Positions 18,943-27,875 of a stretch of DNA of 64,000 bases are shown here, piece by piece; position 1 is the stretch's first letter; every line of letters begins with the position of its first letter. The translations under genes were made by a program, and so were the position numbers. The DNA lies in contig NZ_CP013189.1 in NCBI RefSeq assembly GCF_001444425.1, positions 2,418,001 to 2,482,000 on the forward strand, in the 5' to 3' direction. This stretch comes from Pseudohongiella spirulinae. GTDB lineage: Bacteria > Pseudomonadota > Gammaproteobacteria > Pseudomonadales > Pseudohongiellaceae. A model generated the notes under the pieces. That model was given only the letters and a program-made list of their open reading frames with translations, was not told the DNA's origin and did no database searches.

Positions 18943-19538
18943 CAGCACAGTTGCACTCTGCCGGTCTGTCTTGAAATCTGCCCACTACGCTCAAGGCGCG
19001 CCAGACTCCGATAGACTGCCTCTTTGGTCAGCCCCAGCTCTTCGGAGATGGTCGTCCAGGGCCGATCAATTTCAATCGTCAAATCATCTGTCCTGGCCCG
19101 CAAACGGAGCCAGGCTAACAGGCGATCGTCCGCCGAGCGGATATCTCTCAGGCTTAACATGGCCCGCATCTCCCGGACCTGGGCAGCCAGTAAACGGCTG
19201 AATGCAAGATGCAAATCACTGCGTTCGCTCATCACCTGCAACAACTCTTCGGCATCCAGACTGATTACGGTACTGTCGAGCTCAGCCAATGCATGACAAT
19301 GATAATGACTGGCAAACAGCGAGGCTTCAGCAAAGGCTTCGTTCTCGCCAGCCACATGCAGTGTCACGCTAGAGCCATCCGGCAGGTCTCTGAAAAGGCG
19401 CACTCGCCCTGTCTCTACCGCAAAAATGGCTTTTGCCGGTTGCTGCTGGCGAAACAAGAATGTACCACGAGTTACGGACTTGTGACTCACAGCACGACGC
19501 GGCAGTTCCGCAATTATCTGATGAAGTTTGTTTTGCAT
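18942..19538 (-). CDS. Crp/Fnr-family transcriptional regulator
   Basis: This is a 198-residue regulator with an N-terminal cyclic-nucleotide-binding-type beta barrel (RGTFLFRQQQPAKAIFAVETGRVRLFRDLPDG) and a C-terminal helix-turn-helix (WTTISEELGLTKEAVYRSLARLE). I use the ATG giving MQNKLHQIIAEL. The frame extends 27 codons further to a GTG, but the extension has no family resemblance. It lacks the N-terminal Cys cluster of FNR, so an iron-sulfur oxygen sensor is unlikely. The effector pocket cannot be read with confidence. It is divergent from a His-rich exported protein and may control it. Confidence 0.85.
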   Translation of the reverse strand: MQNKLHQIIAELPRRAVSHKSVTRGTFLFRQQQPAKAIFAVETGRVRLFRDLPDGSSVTLHVAGENEAFAEASLFASHYHCHALAELDSTVISLDAEELLQVMSERSDLHLAFSRLLAAQVREMRAMLSLRDIRSADDRLLAWLRLRARTDDLTIEIDRPWTTISEELGLTKEAVYRSLARLERSGQISRQTGRVQLC

Positions 19539-19622
19539 ATGATCGAAATCATAAAAATTCAGGGTTGACGCAGCGTAAACTAGCGATGTTTTCAATACAA
19601 GCCAGGCAACAGGAGGCACCCA

Positions 19623-19940
19623 ATGAATAGCCGGAAAATAGTCTTTATATCAGCCGTGATCGGCATACTGAGCACTCCCTTGCTGGCAGTTGCACAACAT
19701 GACCAGCATACCAGTCACAACCATATGGCACAGCATGCGCAGCAAATCAGCACGGTTACCGCATGGCTGGCAAGCACATCAGAGATACCCGACGGGTTGA
19801 TTCTGACAGTAACTGCCATCGAACCGGCAGATACTGTAAAAATCCGCGGCCTGGGTTTTGCCGGGTTTATGGTGCAGGGCAATCACCATCAGCCCCATCA
19901 CTTGATGATGGCAACCAGTGCGTTTGGACATCACCACTGA
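19623..19940 (+). CDS. Histidine-rich exported small protein, unknown function
   Basis: This is a 105-residue protein with a Sec signal peptide (IVFISAVIGILSTPLLAVAQ). The short mature part contains HDQHTSHNHMAQHAQQ near its start and NHHQPHHLMM and GHHH at its end. The His and Met content suggests periplasmic metal binding, but I recognise no named family. A GGAGG ribosome site lies 8 bases upstream of the ATG. It is divergent from a Crp/Fnr regulator and 23 bp upstream of the lipoprotein gene that follows, so those two are probably co-transcribed. Confidence 0.65.
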   Translation: MNSRKIVFISAVIGILSTPLLAVAQHDQHTSHNHMAQHAQQISTVTAWLASTSEIPDGLILTVTAIEPADTVKIRGLGFAGFMVQGNHHQPHHLMMATSAFGHHH

Positions 19941-19963
19941 TCCATCGGGCCTGGAGATAAGAT

Positions 19964-20728
19964 TTGCAAAAGTTTATTTCAGTGATCGCATTCATGACTT
20001 TAAGCGCCTGCTCTGGCTCATTGCTGGTCAACAACAATGGCTGGGTGGAATACGCGGGGCGGCAAGGTGATATTGTGGTCCGGAACAACATCGAGGGATT
20101 GATCCCGATAACAGCCATGTCCGGACGCAACGGTGCATTTGGCGTGGGGGCGTACCAAGGGCTGGACGGTGAAATCACCATCTTCGAAGGCAAGCCTTAT
20201 GTCACGCATGTCCGCGGAGAGTCCTTTACCATGACCCATTCCACGGAAGGCGCTGCGATCTTTGGAGCCTGGACCCAAAACAGCGCCTGGCGTGATGAGC
20301 CCGTGCCCGCCGACGTCAACACCTATGCCGAATTGCAGCGTTTCATTCGTACCCAGGCAGCAGCAGTCGGCATTGATACCCGCACCACCGCCTTCCCGTT
20401 TCTGCTTTCAGGACGCGCCCGCGAATTACAGTGGCATATCAATATTAACCGGACCGCAGGGCAAGAAATTACCCGCGAGTCATTTCAGGCATCCAAAGAC
20501 AACTACATAATGCAGAATGAAGAGGTAGACATTGTCGGCTTTTATTCAGAGTTACATAACGGTGTATTTATCGGCACTTATGCGCCGGCGATGGCAGGCG
20601 AGCCCGAGCAGAATGCGCTGCATCTGCATTTAGTCAGCAGGGACCGACAGTCAGCAGGCCACATAGATGATTTGCGCTTTGAGGGGCAGATGACGCTACG
20701 CCTGCCAGAGGCACCTGAGCCGAACTAA
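19964..20728 (+). CDS. Acetolactate-decarboxylase-like lipoprotein
   Basis: The 254-residue protein resembles alpha-acetolactate decarboxylase (BudA/AlsD). It has the LDGE motif (67-70) within FGVGAYQGLDGE, and HLHLVSRDRQSAGH, with His220, His222 and His233 in the spacing of the three zinc ligands of that family. Unlike cytosolic BudA it begins with a lipoprotein signal, LSAC with Cys16 as the lipidation site. It therefore likely sits on the periplasmic face of a membrane. The start is a TTG with GGAG 7 bases upstream. The substrate outside the cytoplasm is unclear, and the assignment to the fold is stronger than to the reaction. Confidence 0.7.
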   Translation: MQKFISVIAFMTLSACSGSLLVNNNGWVEYAGRQGDIVVRNNIEGLIPITAMSGRNGAFGVGAYQGLDGEITIFEGKPYVTHVRGESFTMTHSTEGAAIFGAWTQNSAWRDEPVPADVNTYAELQRFIRTQAAAVGIDTRTTAFPFLLSGRARELQWHININRTAGQEITRESFQASKDNYIMQNEEVDIVGFYSELHNGVFIGTYAPAMAGEPEQNALHLHLVSRDRQSAGHIDDLRFEGQMTLRLPEAPEPN

Positions 20729-20765
20729 CGGTTCAGGTGGCTCCGCCTGGGGCAAAGGACAATGA

Positions 20766-22097
20766 CTACTGCTCAGCATCCGGGTTGCTCAACGCATAAC
20801 GAAACACATACTGCACATTAGGCACGTCAACCGCCTGGCCTGCCACAATACGCGGGCTGAAAAGAAAACGCCTGGCAGCGGCCAGCGCGGTATGATCAAA
20901 GACATACGGCGGTTCAGCCTCCAAGACTCGCAATGACTCCGCATCCACCGCCCCGTCAGCCTTTACGGTAAAGCGCACATGTACCCAGCCTTCAATGCGC
21001 TTTTCAGCCGCCTGAGAGGGATACATGGGTTCAACGGTATTCAGCGGTATCATCTCCCTGTCTATTTCACGACCATCCGCGTCAGGTCGCTCCTGTGCTG
21101 TCAGTACCTGACTGCTACCCAGCAGGCCCAGCATAACGGTCGACAATACCACGGCTATCGCCACGGTTTTTTGTACTTGTTGTTTCATTTCTGCTGCATT
21201 CATCACTTGCTCCTCAAGCACACGGCTTATTCTCTTTTTGAGTGTGTTTCGATCGTGCATGGTTTGCATCAGCAAACGACTGGTGCGTCTGGATCGGCGA
21301 GCATGGATACAACTGCTGGCTACCCCCAGTAAGCTTTCAGCATAGTCGCTGTTATTGCGCCCGGCATTGACCACCGCCGCATCACAGCTGTTTTCAGACT
21401 CCTCGTGCAATCGCTGTGCGGCATACCAGACCAGCGGATTCGGCCAGAAAACAGTGCGCACCAGGTAACAGAGCAAAGCACTTAGCCAGTCGAGACGCCT
21501 GATGTGACAGAGCTCGTGCAACAGGACATCAGTCAATACTGCCTCCGACCATTGCTGCGACTGCACCGGGAGCAGAATGACAGGGCGGAACAATCCGAAT
21601 GACACAGGCGAGTCCAGATCGGGACTCATCTTTATGTCGACCCGTCGGGCGATCCGGAGGCTGGCACATAGCCGGCCGTGCATGGCAGCCAGTCGACTGT
21701 CCGCAGCCCTGCTGGCACGCCGGACGATCGATGCCAGGCGGAGTGCGGCGATGGCCAGTCTGGCTAGCATGAGGGTTACCACCGCGCAGTAGACTCCTAT
21801 TGCAATAGATCCGGGTGACCAATAAGCCCAATACCCAGGCGCCGACAGCTGCATTGAATCAATCCTCAGTTCAAATAGTGCACCCGTCGCAGGACCGCTG
21901 TCAGCAACCGCGGAAAGCCAGATGGTGATTGGCCCGGCCAGTGGCAGTATCGTCAGACACAGCACACAGACCAACCACAGCAAGTGGCGACCGGCTGGAT
22001 GGATGCGCCGACCCAGAATGAAGTCAGCCAAAGAAAACACCCCCACCAGGGCCACAGACTTGAACAGAAGATCCATAATCCAGATAGCTTGTTCCAT
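20766..22097 (-). CDS. BlaR1-type M56 metallopeptidase with TonB C-terminal domain
   Basis: This 443-residue membrane protein has about four helices with the M56 zinc motif HELCHIRRLDW (HExxH) and a downstream ESENSCDAAVV ligand region. A further helix follows (VAIAVVLSTVMLGLLGSSQVL), then a periplasmic TonB-like C-terminal domain (about 350-440) with YPSQAAEKRIEGWVHVRFTV and FSPRIVAGQAVDV. BlaR1 proteins transmit a cell-surface signal by cleaving or inactivating the partner BlaI repressor. Here the penicillin-binding sensor domain is replaced by a TonB-type domain, so the signal need not be a beta-lactam. It lies 12 bp downstream of blaI. Confidence 0.88.
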   Translation of the reverse strand: MEQAIWIMDLLFKSVALVGVFSLADFILGRRIHPAGRHLLWLVCVLCLTILPLAGPITIWLSAVADSGPATGALFELRIDSMQLSAPGYWAYWSPGSIAIGVYCAVVTLMLARLAIAALRLASIVRRASRAADSRLAAMHGRLCASLRIARRVDIKMSPDLDSPVSFGLFRPVILLPVQSQQWSEAVLTDVLLHELCHIRRLDWLSALLCYLVRTVFWPNPLVWYAAQRLHEESENSCDAAVVNAGRNNSDYAESLLGVASSCIHARRSRRTSRLLMQTMHDRNTLKKRISRVLEEQVMNAAEMKQQVQKTVAIAVVLSTVMLGLLGSSQVLTAQERPDADGREIDREMIPLNTVEPMYPSQAAEKRIEGWVHVRFTVKADGAVDAESLRVLEAEPPYVFDHTALAAARRFLFSPRIVAGQAVDVPNVQYVFRYALSNPDAEQ

Positions 22098-22109
22098 TTC
22101 CCTATCTCC

Positions 22110-22499
22110 TCAGTCCGCTGACTTTTGGCGCTTGTGCATCAGGATCATGTTTTTCAGCTCGTCCAGCTCCTGGTCTGACAACTCGTCTATCGACATGTCC
22201 AGCAGGGAGTTCACCGCCAGGTAAGGTGAGTCGTCAAAAAACGTCCTGACCACATTGCCAAGCGCAGACCGCGACGCTTTTTCCCTGGCCACCAAAGGGA
22301 AATAGACATACTTCAAACCATTTTCGCGATGACCAACATGTCCTTTTTCCACCAGCTTGCCCAACAAGGTGCGCACTGACGAGTAGCTGGGCGGGTCTTC
22401 CATTTCTGCCATGACCTCTTTCACGCTGGCGCTCTCAGTACGGTACAGGATGTCCATAATCTGACGCTCACGTCGGCTGAGCTGATCCGCATTTGTCAT
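22110..22499 (-). CDS. BlaI/MecI-family repressor
   Basis: This 129-residue winged-helix repressor begins MTNADQLSRRERQIMDILYR, with YSSVRTLLGKLVEKGHVGH as the recognition and wing region. The C-terminal part mediates dimerisation and is the usual target of BlaR1 proteolysis. It is the first gene of a two-gene unit with the M56/TonB gene. An AT-rich palindrome about 70 bp upstream is a candidate autoregulatory operator. No beta-lactamase gene is nearby, so its regulon is unknown. Confidence 0.9.
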   Translation of the reverse strand: MTNADQLSRRERQIMDILYRTESASVKEVMAEMEDPPSYSSVRTLLGKLVEKGHVGHRENGLKYVYFPLVAREKASRSALGNVVRTFFDDSPYLAVNSLLDMSIDELSDQELDELKNMILMHKRQKSAD

Positions 22500-22565
22500 G
22501 TCTGTCTCCCGGCCTGGTGGCCTGCACCATGCTTACGCTGGCTTTGACCGTTGTTATTACAAATA

Positions 22566-22583
22566 ATGTTAATTTTTTAACAT
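22566..22583 (-). promoter_or_regulatory. AT-rich palindrome upstream of blaI (candidate operator)
   Basis: ATGTTAA and TTAACAT form a perfect 7-bp inverted repeat around TTTT. A further related half-site (TTACAAATAATGTT) overlaps its left side. BlaI/MecI operators are short AT-rich dyads with an ACA/TGT core, which this resembles. It lies 67-84 bp upstream of the blaI start codon. Confidence 0.4.
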
Positions 22584-22663
22584 CATGCTAATAAAATAAC
22601 ACCTGAAAGCTTAAGTCAAGCGATATCTGCTAAAAAATTAACAGTATCCGGAAAGGATCGGGT

Positions 22664-22987
22664 TTATGCGGGGTAGAATACAGCCAGCCAGACTGTCAGC
22701 TGGTCCGGGTCGGTCCAGGAGACCTTGTGACGGCAGTGGGCGGGTATGTTGATGTAATCACCGGCCTCCAGCCTGACATCGCCACCCTGCTCAAAACCAA
22801 GCACAGCAGCACCTTGAACGAGCATCACCCATTCATGCTCATCCTGGTCGTACCAGCCCTTTGCAGGAGATGTGTGGCCCCTGGAGACAATTCGTTCGAT
22901 GCGTATGCCGGGCCTGTTCAGAATGTCAGTAAACTGTTCCGCGTCCGGCACCTGCGGAAGCGACTCAAAAAACTTACCTGCTTTCAT
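22664..22987 (-). CDS. Small cupin-domain protein
   Basis: This is a 107-residue single-domain cupin beginning MKAGKFFESLPQVPDAEQF. The first cupin motif is HTSPAKGWYDQDEHEWVML, with candidate metal ligands His/Glu, and the second is GDYINIPAHCRHKVSW. The frame is open upstream to 23248, but that part is antisense to or overlaps the sulfatase gene, and the ATG at 22987 begins the recognisable domain. Many such cupins are sugar-binding or small isomerases. The substrate is unknown. It lies 64 bp downstream of the sulfatase gene in the same direction. Confidence 0.75.
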   Translation of the reverse strand: MKAGKFFESLPQVPDAEQFTDILNRPGIRIERIVSRGHTSPAKGWYDQDEHEWVMLVQGAAVLGFEQGGDVRLEAGDYINIPAHCRHKVSWTDPDQLTVWLAVFYPA

Positions 22988-23051
22988 AACTGTGACTTCA
23001 CCAAAAACTGAACATCGGGACGCCTGTGACAGCGATGGCCGTTCGACCCGA

Positions 23052-24443
23052 TCAGGGCCGGTTCCACATGGATTCCAATATCGTCGAGTCAAAATTACGC
23101 TGCGCCTGTTCCAGGTATCCACGCAGGCGCGCCACCACGTCCGGATACTCCCTGGCATAGCTGTATGTTTCCGAGGGATCCCGTTGCAGATCAAACAACA
23201 ATCCTGTCGGGCCATAGTAAGAATCCGGGTGATCAAAGCGGGTAACAACGCTCAGATAATTGGACTCAACCACCAGTTTCCATTGACCGCTGCGCACACC
23301 GGCAATGCGGTCATTCTGAAACATGAACAATGCCTCATGAGGTGATCTTGCTCCGTCACGCAAGACAGGCATGATGTTCTTCCCGTCTATAACCCGGTCA
23401 TCTGGTAGCTCACCACCTGCCAGTGCCAGCAGGGTTGGGAACAGATCGATATTCATGGTCGGTTCGTCACTGACCTGGCCCGGCGGGATGACCGAGGGCC
23501 ATCTGGCGATAAACGGCACACGCAAGCCTCCGTCCCATGCCACGCCTTTTCGGTCACGGAGCGAGCCGGCGCTGCCTTCAAACCAGGGTCCATTGTCTGA
23601 GGTGAATATCACCATGGTGTTGTCGTCAAGCCCGAGTCGTTCCAGGGTATTCAGTATCTCACCCGTACTCCAGTCCAGTGTTTCCACCACGTCACCATAA
23701 AGCCCGGCCTGCGACTGACCTTCAAACCGTTCAGAGACAAACAAAGGCGTGTGCGGCATTGTGTGTGGCAGATACAGAAAAAACGGATGCTGCTGGTTTT
23801 CTTCAATAAAACGAATGGCTTCGGTTGTATACCGTTCAGTTAACGTTGACTGGTTAACCGGATCTTCAATCACCTGAGTGTTATCGTAAAGTTCCAATGG
23901 GTGCATATCATTGCTGTGCAACAAACCATAAAAACGGTCGAAACCATTGTGCAACGGTGAGCGTTCCGGTTGATGCCCCAAATGCCACTTGCCAATTAAT
24001 GCGGTACGGTAGCCAAGAGCCTGCAGAGCGCCGCCGATGGTGATTTCACTGGGAGACAAACCTATATCGTTGGTAGGCCTGGCAACATCGCTCACCAGAT
24101 CCAGGCGGATTGGATAACGCCCGGTCAGCAAACCGCCCCTGGAGGGCGTGCATGTATTGGCACTGGCATAAAAACTCTCAAGCCGGATACCTTCATTACT
24201 CATTCGATCCAGGTTGGGTGTATCGATAAGCGAGGCGCCGAACACACCGATGTCACCATAACCAAGATCATCAGCCATAATGACAATGAAGTTGGGCGGC
24301 CCCTTATCTGCCGCAGAGGAGGCGTCATGCGCCGTCGTGCAAGCAATGTTGAGCAGCATCAGTATCAGGAGCAATGCTCTGCACAGCAGATTCTTCGATG
24401 GCGCATTTACCATTCGGGTAACCACCATCCGGTTCTTGGACAT
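23052..24443 (-). CDS. Lipoprotein sulfatase (formylglycine type)
   Basis: This 463-residue sulfatase hydrolyses sulfate esters. It has MADDLGYGDIGVFG (metal-binding Asp pair) and CTPSRGGLLTGRYP, where the Cys of CxPSR is converted to formylglycine. Further motifs are GKWHLGHQ and FTSDNGPWFEGSAG. The N-terminus is a lipoprotein signal ending LLNIAC, so the enzyme is membrane-anchored and extracytoplasmic. I choose the ATG at 24443 (MSKNRMVV) with GGAG about 10 bases upstream. An ATG 45 bp further up is possible. No sulfatase-maturing enzyme is in the window. It lies next to sugar-oxidation genes, which suggests a sulfated glycan or glycoside substrate. Confidence 0.9.
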   Translation of the reverse strand: MSKNRMVVTRMVNAPSKNLLCRALLLILMLLNIACTTAHDASSAADKGPPNFIVIMADDLGYGDIGVFGASLIDTPNLDRMSNEGIRLESFYASANTCTPSRGGLLTGRYPIRLDLVSDVARPTNDIGLSPSEITIGGALQALGYRTALIGKWHLGHQPERSPLHNGFDRFYGLLHSNDMHPLELYDNTQVIEDPVNQSTLTERYTTEAIRFIEENQQHPFFLYLPHTMPHTPLFVSERFEGQSQAGLYGDVVETLDWSTGEILNTLERLGLDDNTMVIFTSDNGPWFEGSAGSLRDRKGVAWDGGLRVPFIARWPSVIPPGQVSDEPTMNIDLFPTLLALAGGELPDDRVIDGKNIMPVLRDGARSPHEALFMFQNDRIAGVRSGQWKLVVESNYLSVVTRFDHPDSYYGPTGLLFDLQRDPSETYSYAREYPDVVARLRGYLEQAQRNFDSTILESMWNRP

Positions 24444-24569
24444 CAGGTTTATTCTCCGCCAGCAGTCGTGGTTTTTCGATACTAGCATATAACGTTAAAG
24501 CTAGACGTACACGGGGTGTCGGTTTATGCTCAGTCAGGCGGTCGACCAGAATAACAACAGGCCAAGACT

Positions 24570-26123
24570 ATGAATCAGACTGATACCCCTGATAAATCAG
24601 ATCTATCGTCCATTTCTCAGGCTGCGGGCAAAGATAATGCCTGCGGTACCAATTCTGGCACCCATCTATCGCGGCGTGGTTTTCTTAAACGATCCGCTAC
24701 CGCCAGCGCGGGTATACTGATTGTTCCCAGTTTTGTGGTCAGTGGCCTTGGCCACACCGCGCCCAGCGATCGGCTGAATATCGCCGGTGTTGGCGTGGGC
24801 GGGCGCGGCTTTTCCGTGCTGCAGGCCATGGAGAATGACGCAAATATTGTCGCGCTTTGCGATGTTGACTGGCGCTATGCGCAGCGCTGTTTTGATCACT
24901 TTCCCAATGCCCGGAAATACTGGGACTGGCGTGTGATGTATGAGGAAATGCTGAACGACATCGATGCTGTTGTTGTGGCAACCTCTGACCACACGCATGC
25001 TGCCGTCGCAGCCTACGCAATGAGTCTTGGCAAACATGTCTACGTGGAAAAACCGCTGACTCATACCGTGTATGAATCACGCCTGCTCACGCGTCTGGCG
25101 GCTGAATACAGAGTGGCCACGCAAATGGGCAACCAGGGAGCCTCGGATGAAGGCGTTAACCTGATGGTTGAGTGGATACGCAACGGTGAGATCGGTGAGG
25201 TCACCCATGTTGAAGCCTTCACAGACCGCCCCATCTGGCCGCAAGGTATTAATACACCCAAAGACGCCATGCCGGTCCCGGATACCCTGAACTGGGACCT
25301 GTTTATCGGCCCCGCGCGCATGCGCCCGTATCACGAAATCTACACACCGTGGAACTTCCGCGGTTTCTGGGACTTTGGCACAGGCGCTTTGGGTGATATG
25401 GCCTGTCATATCGTGCATCCGGCCTTCAAGGCGCTGGAGCTGGGTTATCCGGATCGGGTGCAGGGCAGTTCAACCTTGCTGCTGCAGGACAGTGCACCGA
25501 TGGCTCAGAAAGTTGCGCTCTTTTATCCGCAGCGCGACAGCAGTTTCGGTCGCCTGCCGGCTGTGAGACTGGACTGGTACGACGGTGGTCTTCAGCCTTT
25601 GCGTCCTGAAGGCTGGCCCGATGGCCGCAACATGAATCATCGTGGCGGCGGTGTGCTGTTCCACGGCACAAAGGACACGCTGGTTTGCGGCTGTTATGGT
25701 GCAGACCCCTGGCTGCTTTCCGGCAGGGTACCGTCAGTACCTCAGCATGAGCGTCGCGTTGCAACTAACCATCAACTGGACTGGATCCGCGCCTGCAAGG
25801 AAAGCCCGGACAGTCGCACGGAAACCAAGTCCGCATTCCACGAGGCCGGCCCATTCAACGAAACAGTGGTCATGGGCGTGCTGGCGGTGCGACTGCAGGC
25901 ACTCAACAAGGAGTTGCACTGGGATGGTGAGAACATGCGCTTCACCAATATATCGGCCGATGAAGAACTGACCATCATCATGGAAGAAGGCTTCAGTATT
26001 ACCGATGGGCGTCCCTCGTTCTCAAGACCCAGAACTGAACCCATCAACGCCCAGGCATTTGCCGAGGGCCTGATTCGTACACAGTATCGCAGCGGCTGGT
26101 CGTTGCCACCGATGCCGGCGTGA
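24570..26123 (+). CDS. Tat-exported Gfo/Idh/MocA-family oxidoreductase
   Basis: This 517-residue NAD(P)-dependent oxidoreductase of the Gfo/Idh/MocA family carries a Tat signal (SRRGFLKRSATASAGILIVPS, about 36-56). The Rossmann motif is NIAGVGVGGRG, and the conserved catalytic Lys is in EKPLTHTVYES. The family oxidises or isomerises sugars. Exported members include NAD-dependent glycosidases (GH109 type), in which cofactor is bound in the cytoplasm before Tat export. It is the first gene of a plus-strand run with the GMC dehydrogenase, its small subunit and a TIM-barrel protein. The substrate is not identifiable. Confidence 0.88.
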   Translation: MNQTDTPDKSDLSSISQAAGKDNACGTNSGTHLSRRGFLKRSATASAGILIVPSFVVSGLGHTAPSDRLNIAGVGVGGRGFSVLQAMENDANIVALCDVDWRYAQRCFDHFPNARKYWDWRVMYEEMLNDIDAVVVATSDHTHAAVAAYAMSLGKHVYVEKPLTHTVYESRLLTRLAAEYRVATQMGNQGASDEGVNLMVEWIRNGEIGEVTHVEAFTDRPIWPQGINTPKDAMPVPDTLNWDLFIGPARMRPYHEIYTPWNFRGFWDFGTGALGDMACHIVHPAFKALELGYPDRVQGSSTLLLQDSAPMAQKVALFYPQRDSSFGRLPAVRLDWYDGGLQPLRPEGWPDGRNMNHRGGGVLFHGTKDTLVCGCYGADPWLLSGRVPSVPQHERRVATNHQLDWIRACKESPDSRTETKSAFHEAGPFNETVVMGVLAVRLQALNKELHWDGENMRFTNISADEELTIIMEEGFSITDGRPSFSRPRTEPINAQAFAEGLIRTQYRSGWSLPPMPA

Positions 26124-26188
26124 AGCGCCGGCTGTGTATTTCATTTCACTGCCTGACGATTGAAAACCAAGAACAGGAATGATCGTTT

Positions 26189-27874
26189 ATGAATGACAAT
26201 GAATATGATGCCATCGTAGTGGGTTCCGGAATCAGTGGCGGGTGGGCCGCCAAGGAGCTGGCCGAGAAAGGGCTGAAGGTGATCATGCTGGAGCGTGGTC
26301 GCAGCCTGGAACACGCCAAAGATTATGTGAATGAGCACAAGGAAATCTGGGAATTTCCACATCGCGATCAGCGTACCCGGGAAATGGTGGAGAATTACCC
26401 GGTACTGCGCCGTGACTATCCACTGAATGAGCAGACGCTGGGAAGCTGGACCAATGAGCAGGATTCGCCTTACGAGGAAATCCAGCGCTTTGACTGGTAT
26501 CGCTCCTATCAGGTAGGCGGCCGCTCACTGTTGTGGGGTCGGCAGAGCTACCGCTGGAACAAGATGGATTTTGAAGCCAATGCCAAAGAAGGTATCGCGG
26601 TCGACTGGCCCATTCGTTACGAAGATCTGGCACCCTGGTACGACTACGTTGAAGGTTTCGCCGGTATCAGCGGATCGAAGGAAGGGCTGGAGGTTCTGCC
26701 AGATGGTAACTTCCTGCCCCCCATGGAACTGAACTGCGTTGAAAAGGATGTGGCGGCACGAATCAAAGCACACTACAACGGGGATCGTCACTTGTTTATT
26801 GGCCGGGTAGCCAATATCACCGAGTCACGTCCGGAACAGAACCGGGTTCAGTGCCAGTACCGCAATCGCTGCTGGCGTGGCTGTTCCTTTGGCGCCTACT
26901 TCAGTACCCAGTCAACCACCCTGCCGGCAGCCATGGCGACCGGCAATCTGACCCTTCGTCCGTTTTCCATCGTCACCCGTGTGCTGTACGACAAGGACAC
27001 ACAACGTGCGACCGGGGTCGAGGTAATTGATGCCGAGACGCACGAGGTGATTGAATATAAGGCGAAGATCATTTTCCTGAATGCTTCAACCTTCAACACC
27101 ACCTGGATCCTGATGAATTCTGCGACTGATGTCTGGCCCGATGGCCTTGGCAGCAGCAGCGGCGAGCTGGGTCACAATGTCATGGATCATCACTTCCGAC
27201 TGGGTGCATCAGGACGGGTTGAGGGCTATGACGACAAGTACGTCTATGGCCGTCGTCCCAACGGCTTTTACGTACCGCGTTTTCGGAACATCGGCGCCGA
27301 CCGTCGTGACTACCTGCGTGGTTTTGGCTATCAGGGTTCAGCCAGCCGCAGTGGCTGGAGCCGCAATATTAGCGAGTTAAACATTGGTGCAGACCTGAAA
27401 CACGCACTGTCTGTACCCGGCGACTGGACGATTGGCATGACCGCATTCGGGGAAATGCTGCCCTATCATGAAAATCGCATATTCCTCAATCGGGGGCGCA
27501 CAGACAAATGGGGATTGCCGATCCTTGCTTTTGATGTTGCGATCAAAGACAACGAACTCAGAATGCGCAAGGACATGATGGCAGATGCCGCCGAGATGCT
27601 CGAGGCAGCCGGCGTAAAAGATGTAGCACCGCGTGACGCAGGTTATGCTCCCGGCATGGGCATTCATGAAATGGGCACCGCACGCATGGGGCGTGATCCA
27701 CGCACCTCGGTTCTCAATGCCTACAATCAGGTGTGGGATGCCATGAATGTATTTGTGACCGATGGCGCTTGTATGACATCAGCGTCCTGCGTCAATCCAT
27801 CACTGACTTACATGGCGCTCACTGCGCGTGCAGCGGAATATGCTGTGCAGGAACTCAAACGGGGGAATCTCTGA
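26189..27874 (+). CDS. GMC-family FAD dehydrogenase, catalytic subunit
   Basis: This is a 561-residue flavoprotein of the glucose-methanol-choline family. It has the FAD-binding motif VVGSGISGGWAAKELAEKG near the N-terminus, GGRSLLWGRQSYRW in the flavin region, and the C-terminal HEMGTARMGRDP and CVNPSLTYMAL, which carry the catalytic His and Asn. It has no signal peptide of its own. The next gene encodes a Tat-signal small subunit of the gluconate 2-dehydrogenase subunit 3 type, so the pair is probably exported together (hitchhiker mode). Such pairs act as glucoside 3-dehydrogenase or related sugar dehydrogenases. Confidence 0.9.
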   Translation: MNDNEYDAIVVGSGISGGWAAKELAEKGLKVIMLERGRSLEHAKDYVNEHKEIWEFPHRDQRTREMVENYPVLRRDYPLNEQTLGSWTNEQDSPYEEIQRFDWYRSYQVGGRSLLWGRQSYRWNKMDFEANAKEGIAVDWPIRYEDLAPWYDYVEGFAGISGSKEGLEVLPDGNFLPPMELNCVEKDVAARIKAHYNGDRHLFIGRVANITESRPEQNRVQCQYRNRCWRGCSFGAYFSTQSTTLPAAMATGNLTLRPFSIVTRVLYDKDTQRATGVEVIDAETHEVIEYKAKIIFLNASTFNTTWILMNSATDVWPDGLGSSSGELGHNVMDHHFRLGASGRVEGYDDKYVYGRRPNGFYVPRFRNIGADRRDYLRGFGYQGSASRSGWSRNISELNIGADLKHALSVPGDWTIGMTAFGEMLPYHENRIFLNRGRTDKWGLPILAFDVAIKDNELRMRKDMMADAAEMLEAAGVKDVAPRDAGYAPGMGIHEMGTARMGRDPRTSVLNAYNQVWDAMNVFVTDGACMTSASCVNPSLTYMALTARAAEYAVQELKRGNL

Positions 27875-27875
27875 C

